Shown: positions 1 to 8,075, numbered from the stretch's first letter. The stretch: 47,752 nt of DNA from an uncultured Erysipelotrichaceae bacterium (GCA_902778125.1 CACYWH010000004.1:1-47752), one strand, 5' to 3'. Program-made: numbers and translations. Notes: generated from the sequence alone by a model not told the origin.

Positions 1-594
1 ATATGAATACCCTTCACCTAATTCTTTCATAAACTCACTTATATTTTCAACTATTATTTTTTGCAATATTTTCTCATTTATTTTATCTTTAATATTACTT
101 CTAATAATTATTGGTTCTTTTATACTTTCTTTTATTTCTACTTCTTCATTTTTTATTATCTTTTCTATTACATCTTTTGGTGTTCTTTCGTATTCTTTAT
201 TCTTGATTCTCTTTCTTAGCTCTCTTACACTTAAATTGTTTCTCTCACAAATTTTTATATAATATGTAATCTTAAATTTATCCTTTATTGATAACAATTC
301 TACATAATGACTCCATGTTAATTCTGCAGACAGTGTTTGCATTTTTTCTTTTAGCAGATAAAAATTTAATATCAACCATAAATTTCTTTCACTATATCCC
401 TTACCCAGTTCATCAGTTAACTTCATCGAATACTTTTTTATTATTCCTTCACCATAATGTTTACCTGCTTCGCTTAATAATTTACCCACTTTATAATACG
501 TTTCTAAATCACTTCTATTTTTACCATAATCTTTTACTTTCTTTGTTATTTCATTATTTATTAAATTTTCCTTTATCTCTTTATAGTAATTCAT
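1..594 (-). CDS. YhcG/DUF1016-family PDDEXK nuclease protein, 3' part missing
   Basis: The gene is open from an ATG at 594 to the window edge (198 codons, no stop), so its C-terminal part lies outside. The start is supported by GGAGG seven bases upstream. The N-terminal half is the helical DUF1016 region: a YKVGKLLSEAG segment, then TDELGKGYSERNLW near residues 61-74 and LTWSHYVELL near residue 100. The last visible residues, MKELGEGYSY, look like the beginning of the C-terminal PD-(D/E)XK nuclease domain, which in this family opens with an ELG-x-G-F/Y motif. YhcG-type proteins are predicted nucleases, often found near restriction or other defence genes, but the exact role is unproven. The catalytic residues themselves are not in view. 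Confidence 0.8.
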   Translation of the reverse strand, partial: MNYYKEIKENLINNEITKKVKDYGKNRSDLETYYKVGKLLSEAGKHYGEGIIKKYSMKLTDELGKGYSERNLWLILNFYLLKEKMQTLSAELTWSHYVELLSIKDKFKITYYIKICERNNLSVRELRKRIKNKEYERTPKDVIEKIIKNEEVEIKESIKEPIIIRSNIKDKINEKILQKIIVENISEFMKELGEGYSY

Positions 595-641
595 ATGTAC
601 CTCCTAATTATATAATTAGAAACTTTTATTTAAATCACTAC

Positions 642-677
642 AAAAAAAAGAAGAATTATTTATTTTCTAATTCTTCT
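642..677 (-). terminator. Intrinsic terminator of eno
   Basis: A 10-bp stem (AGAAGAATTA paired with TAATTCTTCT) is followed on the minus strand by a run of eight T. The stem starts inside the last enolase codons and the stop codon lies at the stem-loop junction. Confidence 0.85.
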
Positions 678-1891
678 TCTATTTTTAATAATCTATTAAA
701 TTTACAAATTCTCTCTCCTCTAGATACAGAACCTGTCTTAATAAATGGAATTCCTAATGCAACTGCTGCATCTATAATAAATGTATCTGTTGTTTCACCG
801 CTTCTATGTGACATTATACATGTATAGTTATTTTGTTTAGCTAAAACCACGGTTTCTAATGTTTCATAGAATGTTCCAATTTGATTTGGTTTTATTAATA
901 TTGAATTACATAAACCATTTTTGATTCCATTTGATAACTCTTTTTTATTTGTTACAAATAAATCATCACCTACGATATTTATTTCCTTACCCAATCTATC
1001 AGTTATTAACTTAAATCCTTCATAATCGTTTTCATCAAATGGATCTTCTATAGATATTATTGGATAATTTTTAACTAAATCTAAATAATAATCTAACAAT
1101 TCCTCTTTTGTTAATGATTTATCTTCTATTTTATATGTTTGAGTTTGCTCGTTATATAATGAAGATGCTGCTACATCAAGAGCAATAAATACATCTTTCC
1201 CAGGAGTATATCCTGCTGTTTCAATTGCTTTGATTATATAACTTAATGCTGTTTTATTTGTTTCAAGATTAGGTGCAAATCCACCTTCATCTCCTACAGA
1301 AGTTACAAGTCCTTCATTGTCTAGTAATTTTTTTAATGCATGGAATACTTCACTGGCACATCTAAGTCCTTCTTTAAATGATTCTCTTTTTGGAACAATC
1401 ATAAATTCTTGAATATCTAAATTGTTTTTAGCATGCATACCACCATTTACAATATTAAACATTAATCTAGGAATATGTTTCTCACGCTGATTTAAATATT
1501 CATATACTTCCTTACCACTTTCTAATGCAGATGCTTTAATACAAGCAAGTGATACACCTAAAGTAGCATTAGCACCTAATTTACTCTTATTAGGGGTACC
1601 ATCTAACTCTATCATTTTAGTATCTATCTCTTTTTGATGAGATACTTCCATACCCACAACAGCATCTTTTATTAATGTGTTTACATTATTAACTGCTTTT
1701 AGTACTCCTTTACCACAATATCTTTCATCATTATCACGAAGTTCTAGTGCTTCTCTACTACCAGTAGATGCTCCACTTGGAACAGCAGCAATGCCTACAT
1801 ATCCTTTTTCTGTTTTAACTTCTACTTCTACAGTTGGAAATCCTCTTGAATCAAGAATTTCTCTTGCATGAACATCAATTATCTTACTCAT
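656..1891 (-). CDS. eno: Enolase (phosphopyruvate hydratase)
   Basis: Glycolytic enzyme that interconverts 2-phosphoglycerate and phosphoenolpyruvate in the cytoplasm, and an RNA-degradosome partner in many Firmicutes. The 411 residues are slightly short against about 430 for the family. Visible signatures are the N-terminal [16 protein letters not shown], the mobile loop GASTGSREA near residue 40, [10 protein letters not shown] near 197, the metal-binding ED and DD segments ([21 protein letters not shown]), and [10 protein letters not shown] at 361, where most enolases have SGETED. The start has AAGGAG seven bases upstream. The gene is monocistronic: it diverges from the FemX-like gene and ends in its own terminator. 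Confidence 0.97.
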   Translation of the reverse strand: MSKIIDVHAREILDSRGFPTVEVEVKTEKGYVGIAAVPSGASTGSREALELRDNDERYCGKGVLKAVNNVNTLIKDAVVGMEVSHQKEIDTKMIELDGTPNKSKLGANATLGVSLACIKASALESGKEVYEYLNQREKHIPRLMFNIVNGGMHAKNNLDIQEFMIVPKRESFKEGLRCASEVFHALKKLLDNEGLVTSVGDEGGFAPNLETNKTALSYIIKAIETAGYTPGKDVFIALDVAASSLYNEQTQTYKIEDKSLTKEELLDYYLDLVKNYPIISIEDPFDENDYEGFKLITDRLGKEINIVGDDLFVTNKKELSNGIKNGLCNSILIKPNQIGTFYETLETVVLAKQNNYTCIMSHRSGETTDTFIIDAAVALGIPFIKTGSVSRGERICKFNRLLKIEEELENK

Positions 1892-1979
1892 ATAGTCTCC
1901 TTTATATTTTTACAAATATATTATACTATTTTTTCAAATAATATGCTATAATTATTTTGTTAAAAAGGGAGTGTAAAAA

Positions 1980-3221
1980 ATGAAGATACAAGATATAGAT
2001 GGTGATACTTTTAATGAATTTGCTAGTAAACATATTCTAAAGAACTTTTTTCAAACTAAAGAATATGGTGAAGTAATGCGTCATAGCGAATTTGCAGTTA
2101 GATATGTTGGTGGGTATGTTAATAATGAATTAGTAGCTGCCTCTTTAATTTTATATAAATCTATCGCTCCAAGTATTAAGTATGGTTATGCTCCTCGTGG
2201 ATTTTTAATAAATTATTATGATACAGATTTATTAAGAGAATGGACTAAAAAGTTAAAAGACTTCTTTTTCTCAAAAGGATATGCTTTTATAAAAATAAAT
2301 CCAGAAGTTACTTTTGCGAAAGTTAATTTTGATGATAAAACTAAAACTATTAATTCTAAAAGTGAAAATTTAATTAAAGTATTAAAAGAATGTGGATATG
2401 ATAAATTGAAAGATAATTTATATTTTGAATCACTACTTCCTAAATATACACCAGTTATCAATTTACAATCTTATAGTTTTGATAATTTAAGTGAAGAACT
2501 TAAAAATCAAATTAAAGGATATGATGATCAGGGAATATATTTAATAAAAGGCAATGAAAATGATATTGATACTTTTTATTCATTCGTAGAAAATAAAAAC
2601 AATAAAACAGTTACTTACTATAAAATGTTATATAACACTTTTAAAGATAGTGATAAATCTGATTTATTACTTGCTAACTTAGATTATTCTGATTATGTTA
2701 AATATTTACAAAGAAAATATATAGAGGAACAATCAAATAATGAAAAATTAAATGCTTTATTTAAAGAAAATCCTAAAGATGAAGAATTATTTAAAAAGAA
2801 AATGGAATCAGATAAATTAATGAATGATATACAATTTGATATCACACTTGGAAATGAAAAAATGCAAGAAAGTGTTCTTCAAGAAATATATGGTGCAGTA
2901 TTAATAATCAAACATGAAGGACGTGTTTCAATAATTATATCTGGTCAAAAGAAAGATTTTAGACTTCTTGATACAAAAACATTTATATATTATAAAATTA
3001 TTGAAGAATATAAAAAGAAGGGATATTTATTTGTTGATTTATACGGAATCACTGGAGACTTTACTGATAACAACCCATATAAAGATTTAAATGATTTTAA
3101 ATTAAAATTTAAACCAACTATTTATGAATATATTGGTGAATTTGATTTAATAGTTAACAAACCTATTCATCAAATTCTATGGTCAACTAATAAAATACAA
3201 AAAGAGTTTTATTACAAATAA
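1980..3221 (+). CDS. FemX/FemA-family lipid II aminoacyltransferase
   Basis: FemABX enzymes transfer amino acids from aminoacyl-tRNA to the lysine of lipid II or of the stem peptide, building interpeptide bridges or branches of peptidoglycan. The 413-residue protein has the family order: a first GNAT-like domain opening with FFQTKEYGEVM and containing YAPRGFLINY near residue 75; a second GNAT-like domain with GAVLIIKHEGR and a late LYGITGDF segment; and a charged helical arm between about residues 235 and 290 that matches the tRNA-binding coiled coil of FemA/FemX. GGGAG precedes the ATG. A TATAAT hexamer at about 1952 may be its promoter. Which amino acid it adds cannot be told from sequence. 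Confidence 0.9.
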   Translation: MKIQDIDGDTFNEFASKHILKNFFQTKEYGEVMRHSEFAVRYVGGYVNNELVAASLILYKSIAPSIKYGYAPRGFLINYYDTDLLREWTKKLKDFFFSKGYAFIKINPEVTFAKVNFDDKTKTINSKSENLIKVLKECGYDKLKDNLYFESLLPKYTPVINLQSYSFDNLSEELKNQIKGYDDQGIYLIKGNENDIDTFYSFVENKNNKTVTYYKMLYNTFKDSDKSDLLLANLDYSDYVKYLQRKYIEEQSNNEKLNALFKENPKDEELFKKKMESDKLMNDIQFDITLGNEKMQESVLQEIYGAVLIIKHEGRVSIIISGQKKDFRLLDTKTFIYYKIIEEYKKKGYLFVDLYGITGDFTDNNPYKDLNDFKLKFKPTIYEYIGEFDLIVNKPIHQILWSTNKIQKEFYYK

Positions 3222-3231
3222 AACTCTTTTT
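3199..3231. terminator. Bidirectional terminator between convergent FemX-like and SpoVIF-like genes
   Basis: A 15-bp perfect stem (3199-3213 with 3217-3231) has a 3-base loop, with A runs on one side and T runs on the other, so it can stop transcription in both directions. The FemX-like stop codon lies in its right arm and the SpoVIF-like stop codon at its edge. Confidence 0.85.
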
Positions 3232-3466
3232 ATATATATTTATCTAAATCTTTTGGAACCTTATCATTAACTATCATACTAATTATTTTATTTTCTTTTT
3301 CTTCTGATACATCTTTACCAGTTATATCTGAAAGTTCATGAATTATATCTCTTAATGTATTTTCATCCTTAAAGTTTCCCTGTTGTAACTTTCTTGCAAG
3401 ATCAACTATAGTATCTTTGCTTACATGAGTTTTTTCTTCTATCCTATTTAAAAAATTATCATTCAC
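3230..3466 (-). CDS. spoVIF: Stage VI sporulation protein F-like small protein
   Basis: This 78-residue protein matches the pattern of Bacillus SpoVIF: a start rich in Asn and Phe, then RIEEKTHVSKDTI, NFKDENTLRDII near the middle, and GKDVSEEKENKIISMIVNDKVP at the end (SpoVIF has NFKDEKTVRQ and GKPVSKEQEDKI at the same places). In B. subtilis SpoVIF acts late in the mother cell in spore coat maturation. I chose the GTG at 3466, not the upstream in-frame GTG at 3475, because the upstream codon lies inside the AGGTGAT ribosome site. It may be the last gene of the CcdA/thioredoxin unit. The identification is from memory of the family and the protein is short, so moderate confidence. Confidence 0.7.
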   Translation of the reverse strand: MNDNFLNRIEEKTHVSKDTIVDLARKLQQGNFKDENTLRDIIHELSDITGKDVSEEKENKIISMIVNDKVPKDLDKYI

Positions 3467-3510
3467 ATATATCACCTAATTTATTATATGTTTATGATAA
3501 TTTTTTGATT

Positions 3511-4722
3511 TTAAAAATTAAACATTAACCATTCTGGTTTTAATATCATAAGAAGTCCAATAATAACCATTATTATTCCACCTATTAAGTGTGCATATTT
3601 TCCATATCTATTTGATATAGCTTTTATTTCTAATGTTTTCATAGCAATTATGAATATTATAATATCATCTATTAAAAAGAAGAAAACATATATTAATGAA
3701 TATACAAATTGCATTCCACCACTTATTTCATTTGCAGCCAATATTTGAGTGAACATAACAGGAAGTCCTAATGAACATAATAGTTCAATTACATTTACAG
3801 AAGCTGCTAGTAATACAATACCAAGTAATGCTAATACAAATGATTTTTCTTTGACTATCTTTTTGATTGAGTTAATAATTCTTTTTCTATTTTTAGTGTC
3901 AACTACTTCACACCCATCATCTAATTTAGTATTCAAGAATTTAATAATTGAATAAACTCCAAATATAACCGCAACCATAGCAATAGCTGCTCTAATATAT
4001 ATTATTTTGTTTAAGAATATTGCTAGATTTAACCATGATATTAAAAATAAAAAATATACTGCGGCAGATGATACCAAAAATGTGATACCTAATGCCCACA
4101 TTCTCTTTTTATTTTTCATACCAAGAAGCATAGATATTAAGAATAATAAAATCCACATTGCACATGGATTAAATCCATCTACAAGACCTATTACAATAGC
4201 GGATAATATAATAGGTACTTCTTTAGCATCTTTTTTACCTATTAAAGGAATATCAAATTCACTGGTCTCATATTTAACATTTTCGCTATCACTTTTAACA
4301 TCTACTGTTCCAGTCTCATTTTCATCAACAACACCCAAATATATTCCCACTTCATCTTTATAATCAAAATTTCTATAATAAGCTAAAGTGTTTCTAATTG
4401 ACTCAGGAGTCCCCTCATCAGAATATCCAGTAATAGCATTATTACCTATTATTAAGTATGGTATTCCACTTGACTTATCATTTAATATTTCATGCACTTT
4501 TTGATACTTAGCAGCATTTTCTTTATCATACCATATCTCATATTTATGTAATTTAATGTAATCTTTATTTTCCAGATAACCTTCTAAAAACTTTTCTTCC
4601 GCAGCACAATGTGGACAACCATCCCCATAAAATAAATATATATTCATTTCCTTTTGCTCTGCAAATACCATATTAGGAAAGAAAAGAACTAAAAATATTA
4701 TTATATATAATATTTTTTTCAT
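3511..4722 (-). CDS. CcdA/DsbD-like thiol transporter with N-terminal thioredoxin-like domain
   Basis: The predicted exported or membrane-bound thiol-redox protein has a signal-like hydrophobic N-terminus. This is followed by a thioredoxin/glutaredoxin-fold domain with a CPHC active site at residues 36-39, a low-complexity spacer, and about six membrane segments from residue 170. The membrane part carries the CcdA-type GFNPCAMW motif and a second conserved cysteine in ELLCSLGLP, the pair that in DsbD/CcdA carries electrons across the membrane. The ATG at 4722 is preferred over the in-frame GTG at 4731, which sits in the AGAGGTGA ribosome site. The gene starts one base after the thioredoxin gene's stop. 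Inferred role: reducing (or isomerising) disulfides of extracytoplasmic proteins. Confidence 0.85.
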   Translation of the reverse strand: MKKILYIIIFLVLFFPNMVFAEQKEMNIYLFYGDGCPHCAAEEKFLEGYLENKDYIKLHKYEIWYDKENAAKYQKVHEILNDKSSGIPYLIIGNNAITGYSDEGTPESIRNTLAYYRNFDYKDEVGIYLGVVDENETGTVDVKSDSENVKYETSEFDIPLIGKKDAKEVPIILSAIVIGLVDGFNPCAMWILLFLISMLLGMKNKKRMWALGITFLVSSAAVYFLFLISWLNLAIFLNKIIYIRAAIAMVAVIFGVYSIIKFLNTKLDDGCEVVDTKNRKRIINSIKKIVKEKSFVLALLGIVLLAASVNVIELLCSLGLPVMFTQILAANEISGGMQFVYSLIYVFFFLIDDIIIFIIAMKTLEIKAISNRYGKYAHLIGGIIMVIIGLLMILKPEWLMFNF

Positions 4723-4723
4723 T

Positions 4724-4978
4724 TTATTCACCTCTTAATATTTCATCAAATTCTTCTTTTTTATGTTCTCCACATAACCTATTTATTTCTTTACCCTCTT
4801 TATAGAAAATAAATACTGGTAATATTTTTCCAACATTATATTTTTCTATTTCTTCTGTGTCAAAGTCATAATCATATTCTTCTATTTCAACATCATATTC
4901 TTCTTTTATTTTGTTAATAACTTTATTCATGATTATGCAAGATGGACACCCTAAAGAATTAATTTTAATAATTTTCAT
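4724..4978 (-). CDS. Small thioredoxin-like protein (CPSC)
   Basis: An 84-residue single-domain thioredoxin-fold protein with active site CPSC at residues 10-13 and the cis-proline region GKILPVFIFYKEGKEI near 50-65. It is shorter than classical thioredoxin (about 105 residues), like the small partners of CcdA proteins. It lies directly upstream of the CcdA-like gene, its last codons provide that gene's ribosome site, and both follow one promoter (4996-5024). The likely job is to hand electrons from the cytoplasm to the membrane thiol transporter. GGTGG precedes the start. Confidence 0.85.
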   Translation of the reverse strand: MKIIKINSLGCPSCIIMNKVINKIKEEYDVEIEEYDYDFDTEEIEKYNVGKILPVFIFYKEGKEINRLCGEHKKEEFDEILRGE

Positions 4979-4995
4979 TCACAACCACCTTTAAA

Positions 4996-5024
4996 ATTAT
5001 AATATTTAATTAGCCTATTGTAAA
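4996..5024 (-). promoter_or_regulatory. Sigma-A-type promoter of the thioredoxin/CcdA operon
   Basis: TTTACA (5019-5024), a 17-base spacer and TATAAT (4996-5001), 17 bases ahead of the thioredoxin start. The promoter overlaps the 3' end of the upstream SDR gene. Confidence 0.7.
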
Positions 5025-5767
5025 GATTTAGATTTTTGAATATTGTATGCTATTTTAGATATTCCTTTCCTTGATACAAATCTAGTACCAAATATTCCAA
5101 GTTTCATCATTAATCCTGGTATAATTAAAACCTTATTTTTATTTATACATTTTAAAGTATATTTAACAACATCATCACTTTTAAGTGATTTTACTCCGAA
5201 TCTAACATTTGCTCTATCATTAAATCCTGTATCAACCGGTCCAGGACATAAAACATGTATTTTAACATTACTATTATCACGTCTTAATTCTTCATATATT
5301 GCCATTGTTAAATTATAAACATATGACTTTGTAGCATAATAAGTTGCCATTAAAGGACCAGGCTCAAATGCTGCTGAAGATGCTACATTTAATATTCTTC
5401 CATTATCATTATTAACAAAATCTTGTAAAAATAATTTTGTTAGAATGTGATAAGTTATAACATTTAAATCTATCATATTAAGTTCATTTTCTAGATTTGT
5501 TTCATAAAACTTACCATATGCTCCAAAACCAGCATTATTAATTAAAAAATCAATTTTATTTTTATATTTATTGTATAGTTTATATACATTGTTTTTATCA
5601 CTAAGATCCATTACTTCAATAGTAACTTTACTCTTAAGTTCTTTTTTTAATTTTTCTAATTTATCCTTTGATCTAGCCACTAATATTAATTCATTATCTT
5701 TAGAATCTAACGTTCTCGCAAAATCAGCACCCAATCCATTTGATGCACCAGTTATAAGTATTTTCAT
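5015..5767 (-). CDS. Short-chain dehydrogenase/reductase, DltE/YqjQ-like
   Basis: NAD(P)-dependent classical SDR of 250 residues. It has the cofactor glycine motif TGASNGLG at residues 6-13, NNAGFGAYG near 85, and the catalytic YxxxK as YYATK near 150; VASSAA supplies the catalytic Ser. The charged C-terminus after PGLMMKLGIFG resembles small bacterial SDRs annotated as acyl or sugar reductases. The substrate is unknown. The start at 5767 is set by GGTGA five bases upstream; seven extra in-frame codons upstream are unlikely to be translated. Confidence 0.85.
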   Translation of the reverse strand: MKILITGASNGLGADFARTLDSKDNELILVARSKDKLEKLKKELKSKVTIEVMDLSDKNNVYKLYNKYKNKIDFLINNAGFGAYGKFYETNLENELNMIDLNVITYHILTKLFLQDFVNNDNGRILNVASSAAFEPGPLMATYYATKSYVYNLTMAIYEELRRDNSNVKIHVLCPGPVDTGFNDRANVRFGVKSLKSDDVVKYTLKCINKNKVLIIPGLMMKLGIFGTRFVSRKGISKIAYNIQKSKSLQ

Positions 5768-5790
5768 ATCATTCACCAATAATATCATAT

Positions 5791-5822
5791 CAAAAAAAAA
5801 GAATATTTTAAATATTCTTTTT
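5791..5822 (-). terminator. Intrinsic terminator of the two-gene unknown operon
   Basis: Near-perfect palindrome (5796-5808 with 5810-5822) followed on the minus strand by a run of T. It overlaps the last codons of the 122-residue gene. Confidence 0.75.
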
Positions 5823-6176
5823 CATTTCTAAGGTCTTACCTTTTTTACATGATAATGCAGCATCTCTAAAATACTCACATATTATTTTAGAATCCATATA
5901 TTGAGTTCTATCATTATCAACATAGTTAGCAAAGAAATATAATCCTATTTCTTTGTTTACCATTTTATTTCCATCTAAAGTAAATACTGTTTTTGTTACA
6001 CTTTCATGGCAACTATTGTTACCATCCTTTATAAACATAACGGATTTTTTATTACTATTTTGAAACGCTTTTAATAGATAATTATAACTTAATTCTTTGT
6101 CATCATTGACTGGTTTTATTCCATAGAATAGAACATTAAATGTTGAACCAGTTCTTAAATCTTCATATTTTATCAT
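5808..6176 (-). CDS. Unknown 122-residue soluble protein
   Basis: I do not recognise this protein. It is soluble with no signal or membrane segment, a mixed alpha/beta pattern, and three cysteines (residues about 59, 99 and 109). It begins two bases after the stop of the upstream 164-residue gene and has no clear ribosome site, so it is probably translated by coupling. Both genes share one strong promoter and the terminator at 5791-5822, so a joint function is likely. The residues NSCHESVTKTVF and ICEYFRDAALSC are the most distinctive segments for a search. Confidence 0.75.
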   Translation of the reverse strand: MIKYEDLRTGSTFNVLFYGIKPVNDDKELSYNYLLKAFQNSNKKSVMFIKDGNNSCHESVTKTVFTLDGNKMVNKEIGLYFFANYVDNDRTQYMDSKIICEYFRDAALSCKKGKTLEMKKNI

Positions 6177-6178
6177 AA

Positions 6179-6673
6179 TTATTTTTTAGTAAAGTCTATA
6201 CCTTTCTTTAATAATAAATATTGTGCTTTACTTTTTTGAATATCATCTTCACGTTTCAAAGCAATATAACTATCAAAATAATCTCTAACCATTTCTTTAT
6301 ATTCAGGTAATATTACATATTCTTCAAATGCAACACCTTTTTCAAAATAATTATAGAAATTAAAATGTAATCCACTTTCTTCATTATAAAAGGAATCATT
6401 ATATGTTCTATAGAAAATTCTTCCTGTTGTTATTTCTCTACATGCATCTTCATTTATTTTATTAAAATATAATGAATTTCTAATATGTGAAGGTAAAGTT
6501 ACATGACTTCTAAATTCATCATTTATTCTAATAGCATCTGCTTTAACAAATTCATAATCAGGCTTAATATCAGCTATTACCTTTCTAAATACTCCAAAAT
6601 CTTCACACTCCATGTATTTTCTAATTCCTCTTGCTCTTTTAGCTAAATATTCTTTATATTCATTTTTTTCCAT
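6179..6673 (-). CDS. Unknown 164-residue soluble protein
   Basis: I do not recognise this protein. It is charged with no membrane segment, begins with a Lys/Glu/Arg-rich helix (KEYLAKRARGIRKYM), and is rich in Tyr, Phe and Asn in the middle (SGLHFNFYNYF). The start at 6673 has GGGGG seven bases upstream; 21 more in-frame codons upstream would overlap the promoter and are rejected. It is the first gene of a two-gene unit with the 122-residue protein. Confidence 0.8.
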   Translation of the reverse strand: MEKNEYKEYLAKRARGIRKYMECEDFGVFRKVIADIKPDYEFVKADAIRINDEFRSHVTLPSHIRNSLYFNKINEDACREITTGRIFYRTYNDSFYNEESGLHFNFYNYFEKGVAFEEYVILPEYKEMVRDYFDSYIALKREDDIQKSKAQYLLLKKGIDFTKK

Positions 6674-6698
6674 GGTTAACCCCCTAAACTTGATTTGT

Positions 6699-6727
6699 AT
6701 TATAACACAAATGATACAATAAGTCAA
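6699..6727 (-). promoter_or_regulatory. Strong sigma-A-type promoter of the two-gene unknown operon
   Basis: TTGACT (6722-6727), exactly 17 bases, TATAAT (6699-6704). The -10 region lies inside an imperfect palindrome ATTTGTGT-N4-ATACAAAT, which could be an operator. Confidence 0.85.
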
Positions 6728-6736
6728 ATAACACAA

Positions 6737-7291
6737 TTATAATCTTTTTAATACTTTTTTATCACTATTAGAAATTGCTTTTTGAATCATCTTTAATATT
6801 TCTTTGGAATTTAAAATATCCTCTAATGAAGTTATTGTTATATATTTGCTACTTTGATTATAATCAAATTTAATACCTATTCCTCCATTACTTATCCAAG
6901 ACTTTAAATTCCCACCATAGTCATCTACAAGTAATGCATTTTTAGGATCAACTATATCACTTTTTTCTATTCCTTTAGGTACACATATTATTGGAATATT
7001 TTTATTTTTACTTCTTATATAAGAAACTTTAGCTTTAATTTCATTAATAGAATGAACCGTTGTTAATATGCTTATATTAAATATTCCACTTTCCTGCAAT
7101 TTATCAATATTAAGAAATGAATTATTTAATTCTTTTGTATTTGAAAGAATTTTATTCCAATCTAACTCTCTATAAAACTTATTAACTCTTTCACAATCAC
7201 TTATTTGAATACCTAATTCATCTAGCATTTTATATGTTTCATTTATTGTATCCACTAGCACCCCATCAAAATCAATATATAAATTAATCAT
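6737..7291 (-). CDS. HAD-superfamily 5'-nucleotidase (NT5C type)
   Basis: Predicted nucleotide 5'-phosphatase of 184 residues. HAD motif I is DFDGVLVDT at residues 6-14, with Asp6 as nucleophile and Asp8 as acid/base; motif II is the Thr in ILTTV near 90; a conserved Lys lies in PKGIEKSDIV; motif IV is LLVDDYGGNLKSW near 145. The last segment is typical of the cytosolic 5'(3')-deoxyribonucleotidase (NT5C) family. The start at 7291 follows GGAGGG. The gene lies 54 bases after the NrtR-like regulator, behind a copy of its putative operator. This suggests a link to pyridine-nucleotide metabolism, for example NMN or NAD-related dephosphorylation, but that is inference. Confidence 0.8.
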   Translation of the reverse strand: MINLYIDFDGVLVDTINETYKMLDELGIQISDCERVNKFYRELDWNKILSNTKELNNSFLNIDKLQESGIFNISILTTVHSINEIKAKVSYIRSKNKNIPIICVPKGIEKSDIVDPKNALLVDDYGGNLKSWISNGGIGIKFDYNQSSKYITITSLEDILNSKEILKMIQKAISNSDKKVLKRL

Positions 7292-7303
7292 AATCCCTCC
7301 ATT

Positions 7304-7320
7304 TGTGTATTTTGTACACA
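7304..7320. promoter_or_regulatory. Putative NrtR operator ahead of the HAD gene
   Basis: Perfect palindrome TGTGTA-N5-TACACA between the regulator's terminator and the ribosome site of the HAD gene. Its right half and its spacing match the operator inside the regulator's own promoter (8043-8059). Confidence 0.65.
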
Positions 7321-7336
7321 TATATTTTTATTTATA

Positions 7337-7358
7337 AAGCATATTTTAAAATATGCTT
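7337..7358 (-). terminator. Palindromic terminator of the NrtR-like gene
   Basis: A 22-bp perfect palindrome covers the regulator's last codons and stop, followed on the minus strand by an A/T-rich stretch without a long T run. It is therefore a weak or leaky terminator, and readthrough into the HAD gene is possible. Confidence 0.5.
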
Positions 7359-8014
7359 GTATCTTTTTTTCTTTTATCAAATTTATATAACTTAGCTTTT
7401 TTCTTGCCAAGATAATTTATTTCTTTATGAGTATCAATAATTAAAGGTAACATTTTCTTTCTAAAATTTCTTCTATCAATTTCTATATCCAATATAGATT
7501 CATATACGTTTTGAAGTTCTGGTAAAGTAAATCCATTAGGAAAGAAAGTTTTCAAAATATCAGTATCTATAATTCTTTCTTTTAGTTTTAAAATTGCATG
7601 ATTTAATATATCATTATGATCATATGCAAGTTCAGGTATTTCATCTAATTTAAACCAATCAGCATTAGAAGTTTTATTTGTATTTTTTAATATCTCAACT
7701 CTTTTAGAATCAATTATTCCCATATAACCTATACCAATCATTCTTTGAACAGGACTTCTATCTAAAGAATCAAATGTTCTAAATGGAGTTAAATCTTCTA
7801 ACTCTATTCCAGTTTTTTCTTTTAACTCTCTAAGTGCTCCATCTTTAATAAGTTCATTATTATACATTGCTCCACTAGGAAGTGACCAAGATCCTTTAAA
7901 AGGTTCATTAGTTCTTCTTACAAGTAATACTTTTGTAATTCCTTTTTCAACTGTAAATAATGTAATTATCACATGAATACCTATATTCTTATATAAAGGA
8001 TTTTTAAGTTCCAT
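7346..8014 (-). CDS. nrtR: NrtR-type Nudix transcriptional regulator
   Basis: The 222-residue protein has an N-terminal Nudix domain (about 10-145) and a C-terminal winged helix (about 155-215, FTLPELQNVYESIL), the NrtR layout. NrtR regulators sense ADP-ribose or related ligands and control NAD-metabolism genes. The Nudix box spans residues 48-70: Gly48, Glu54, Arg62, Glu63, Glu66 and Gly69 are kept, but the last acidic residue of the REUxEE core is Lys67. This suggests ligand binding without efficient hydrolysis, as known for several NrtR proteins. The ATG at 8014 follows GGAGG. The promoter carries a palindrome in its spacer, so it is probably autoregulated. A Nudix hydrolase of the ADP-ribose type is the alternative reading, but the winged helix argues against it. 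Confidence 0.85.
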   Translation of the reverse strand: MELKNPLYKNIGIHVIITLFTVEKGITKVLLVRRTNEPFKGSWSLPSGAMYNNELIKDGALRELKEKTGIELEDLTPFRTFDSLDRSPVQRMIGIGYMGIIDSKRVEILKNTNKTSNADWFKLDEIPELAYDHNDILNHAILKLKERIIDTDILKTFFPNGFTLPELQNVYESILDIEIDRRNFRKKMLPLIIDTHKEINYLGKKKAKLYKFDKRKKDTSIF

Positions 8015-8036
8015 GCCTACCTCCTTCTTTAATTAT

Positions 8037-8065
8037 ATTATATGTGTATTTTATACGCTTGTCAA
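8037..8065 (-). promoter_or_regulatory. Consensus promoter of nrtR
   Basis: TTGACA (8060-8065), 17-base spacer, TATAAT (8037-8042): both hexamers are perfect. The whole spacer is filled by the palindrome described separately. Confidence 0.9.
8043..8059. promoter_or_regulatory. Putative NrtR operator inside the nrtR promoter
   Basis: Palindrome of the form TGTGTA-N5-TACGCT (minus strand AGCGTA-N5-TACACA), occupying exactly the 17 bases between -35 and -10. Eleven of twelve arm positions allow the same reading as the site at 7304-7320 when G-T changes are tolerated. A protein bound here would block RNA polymerase. Confidence 0.65.
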
Positions 8066-8075
8066 TAGATTTTTA

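Noticed and set aside
288..827. Plus-strand open frame of 179 codons across the YhcG/eno junction
   Set aside because: It is antisense to two recognisable genes, crosses a terminator, and has a random low-complexity translation.
1892..1979. Full promoters for eno and the FemX-like gene in the 88-base divergent gap
   Set aside because: TATAAT-like hexamers are present on both strands, but no convincing -35 boxes at proper spacing, so they are not listed as features.
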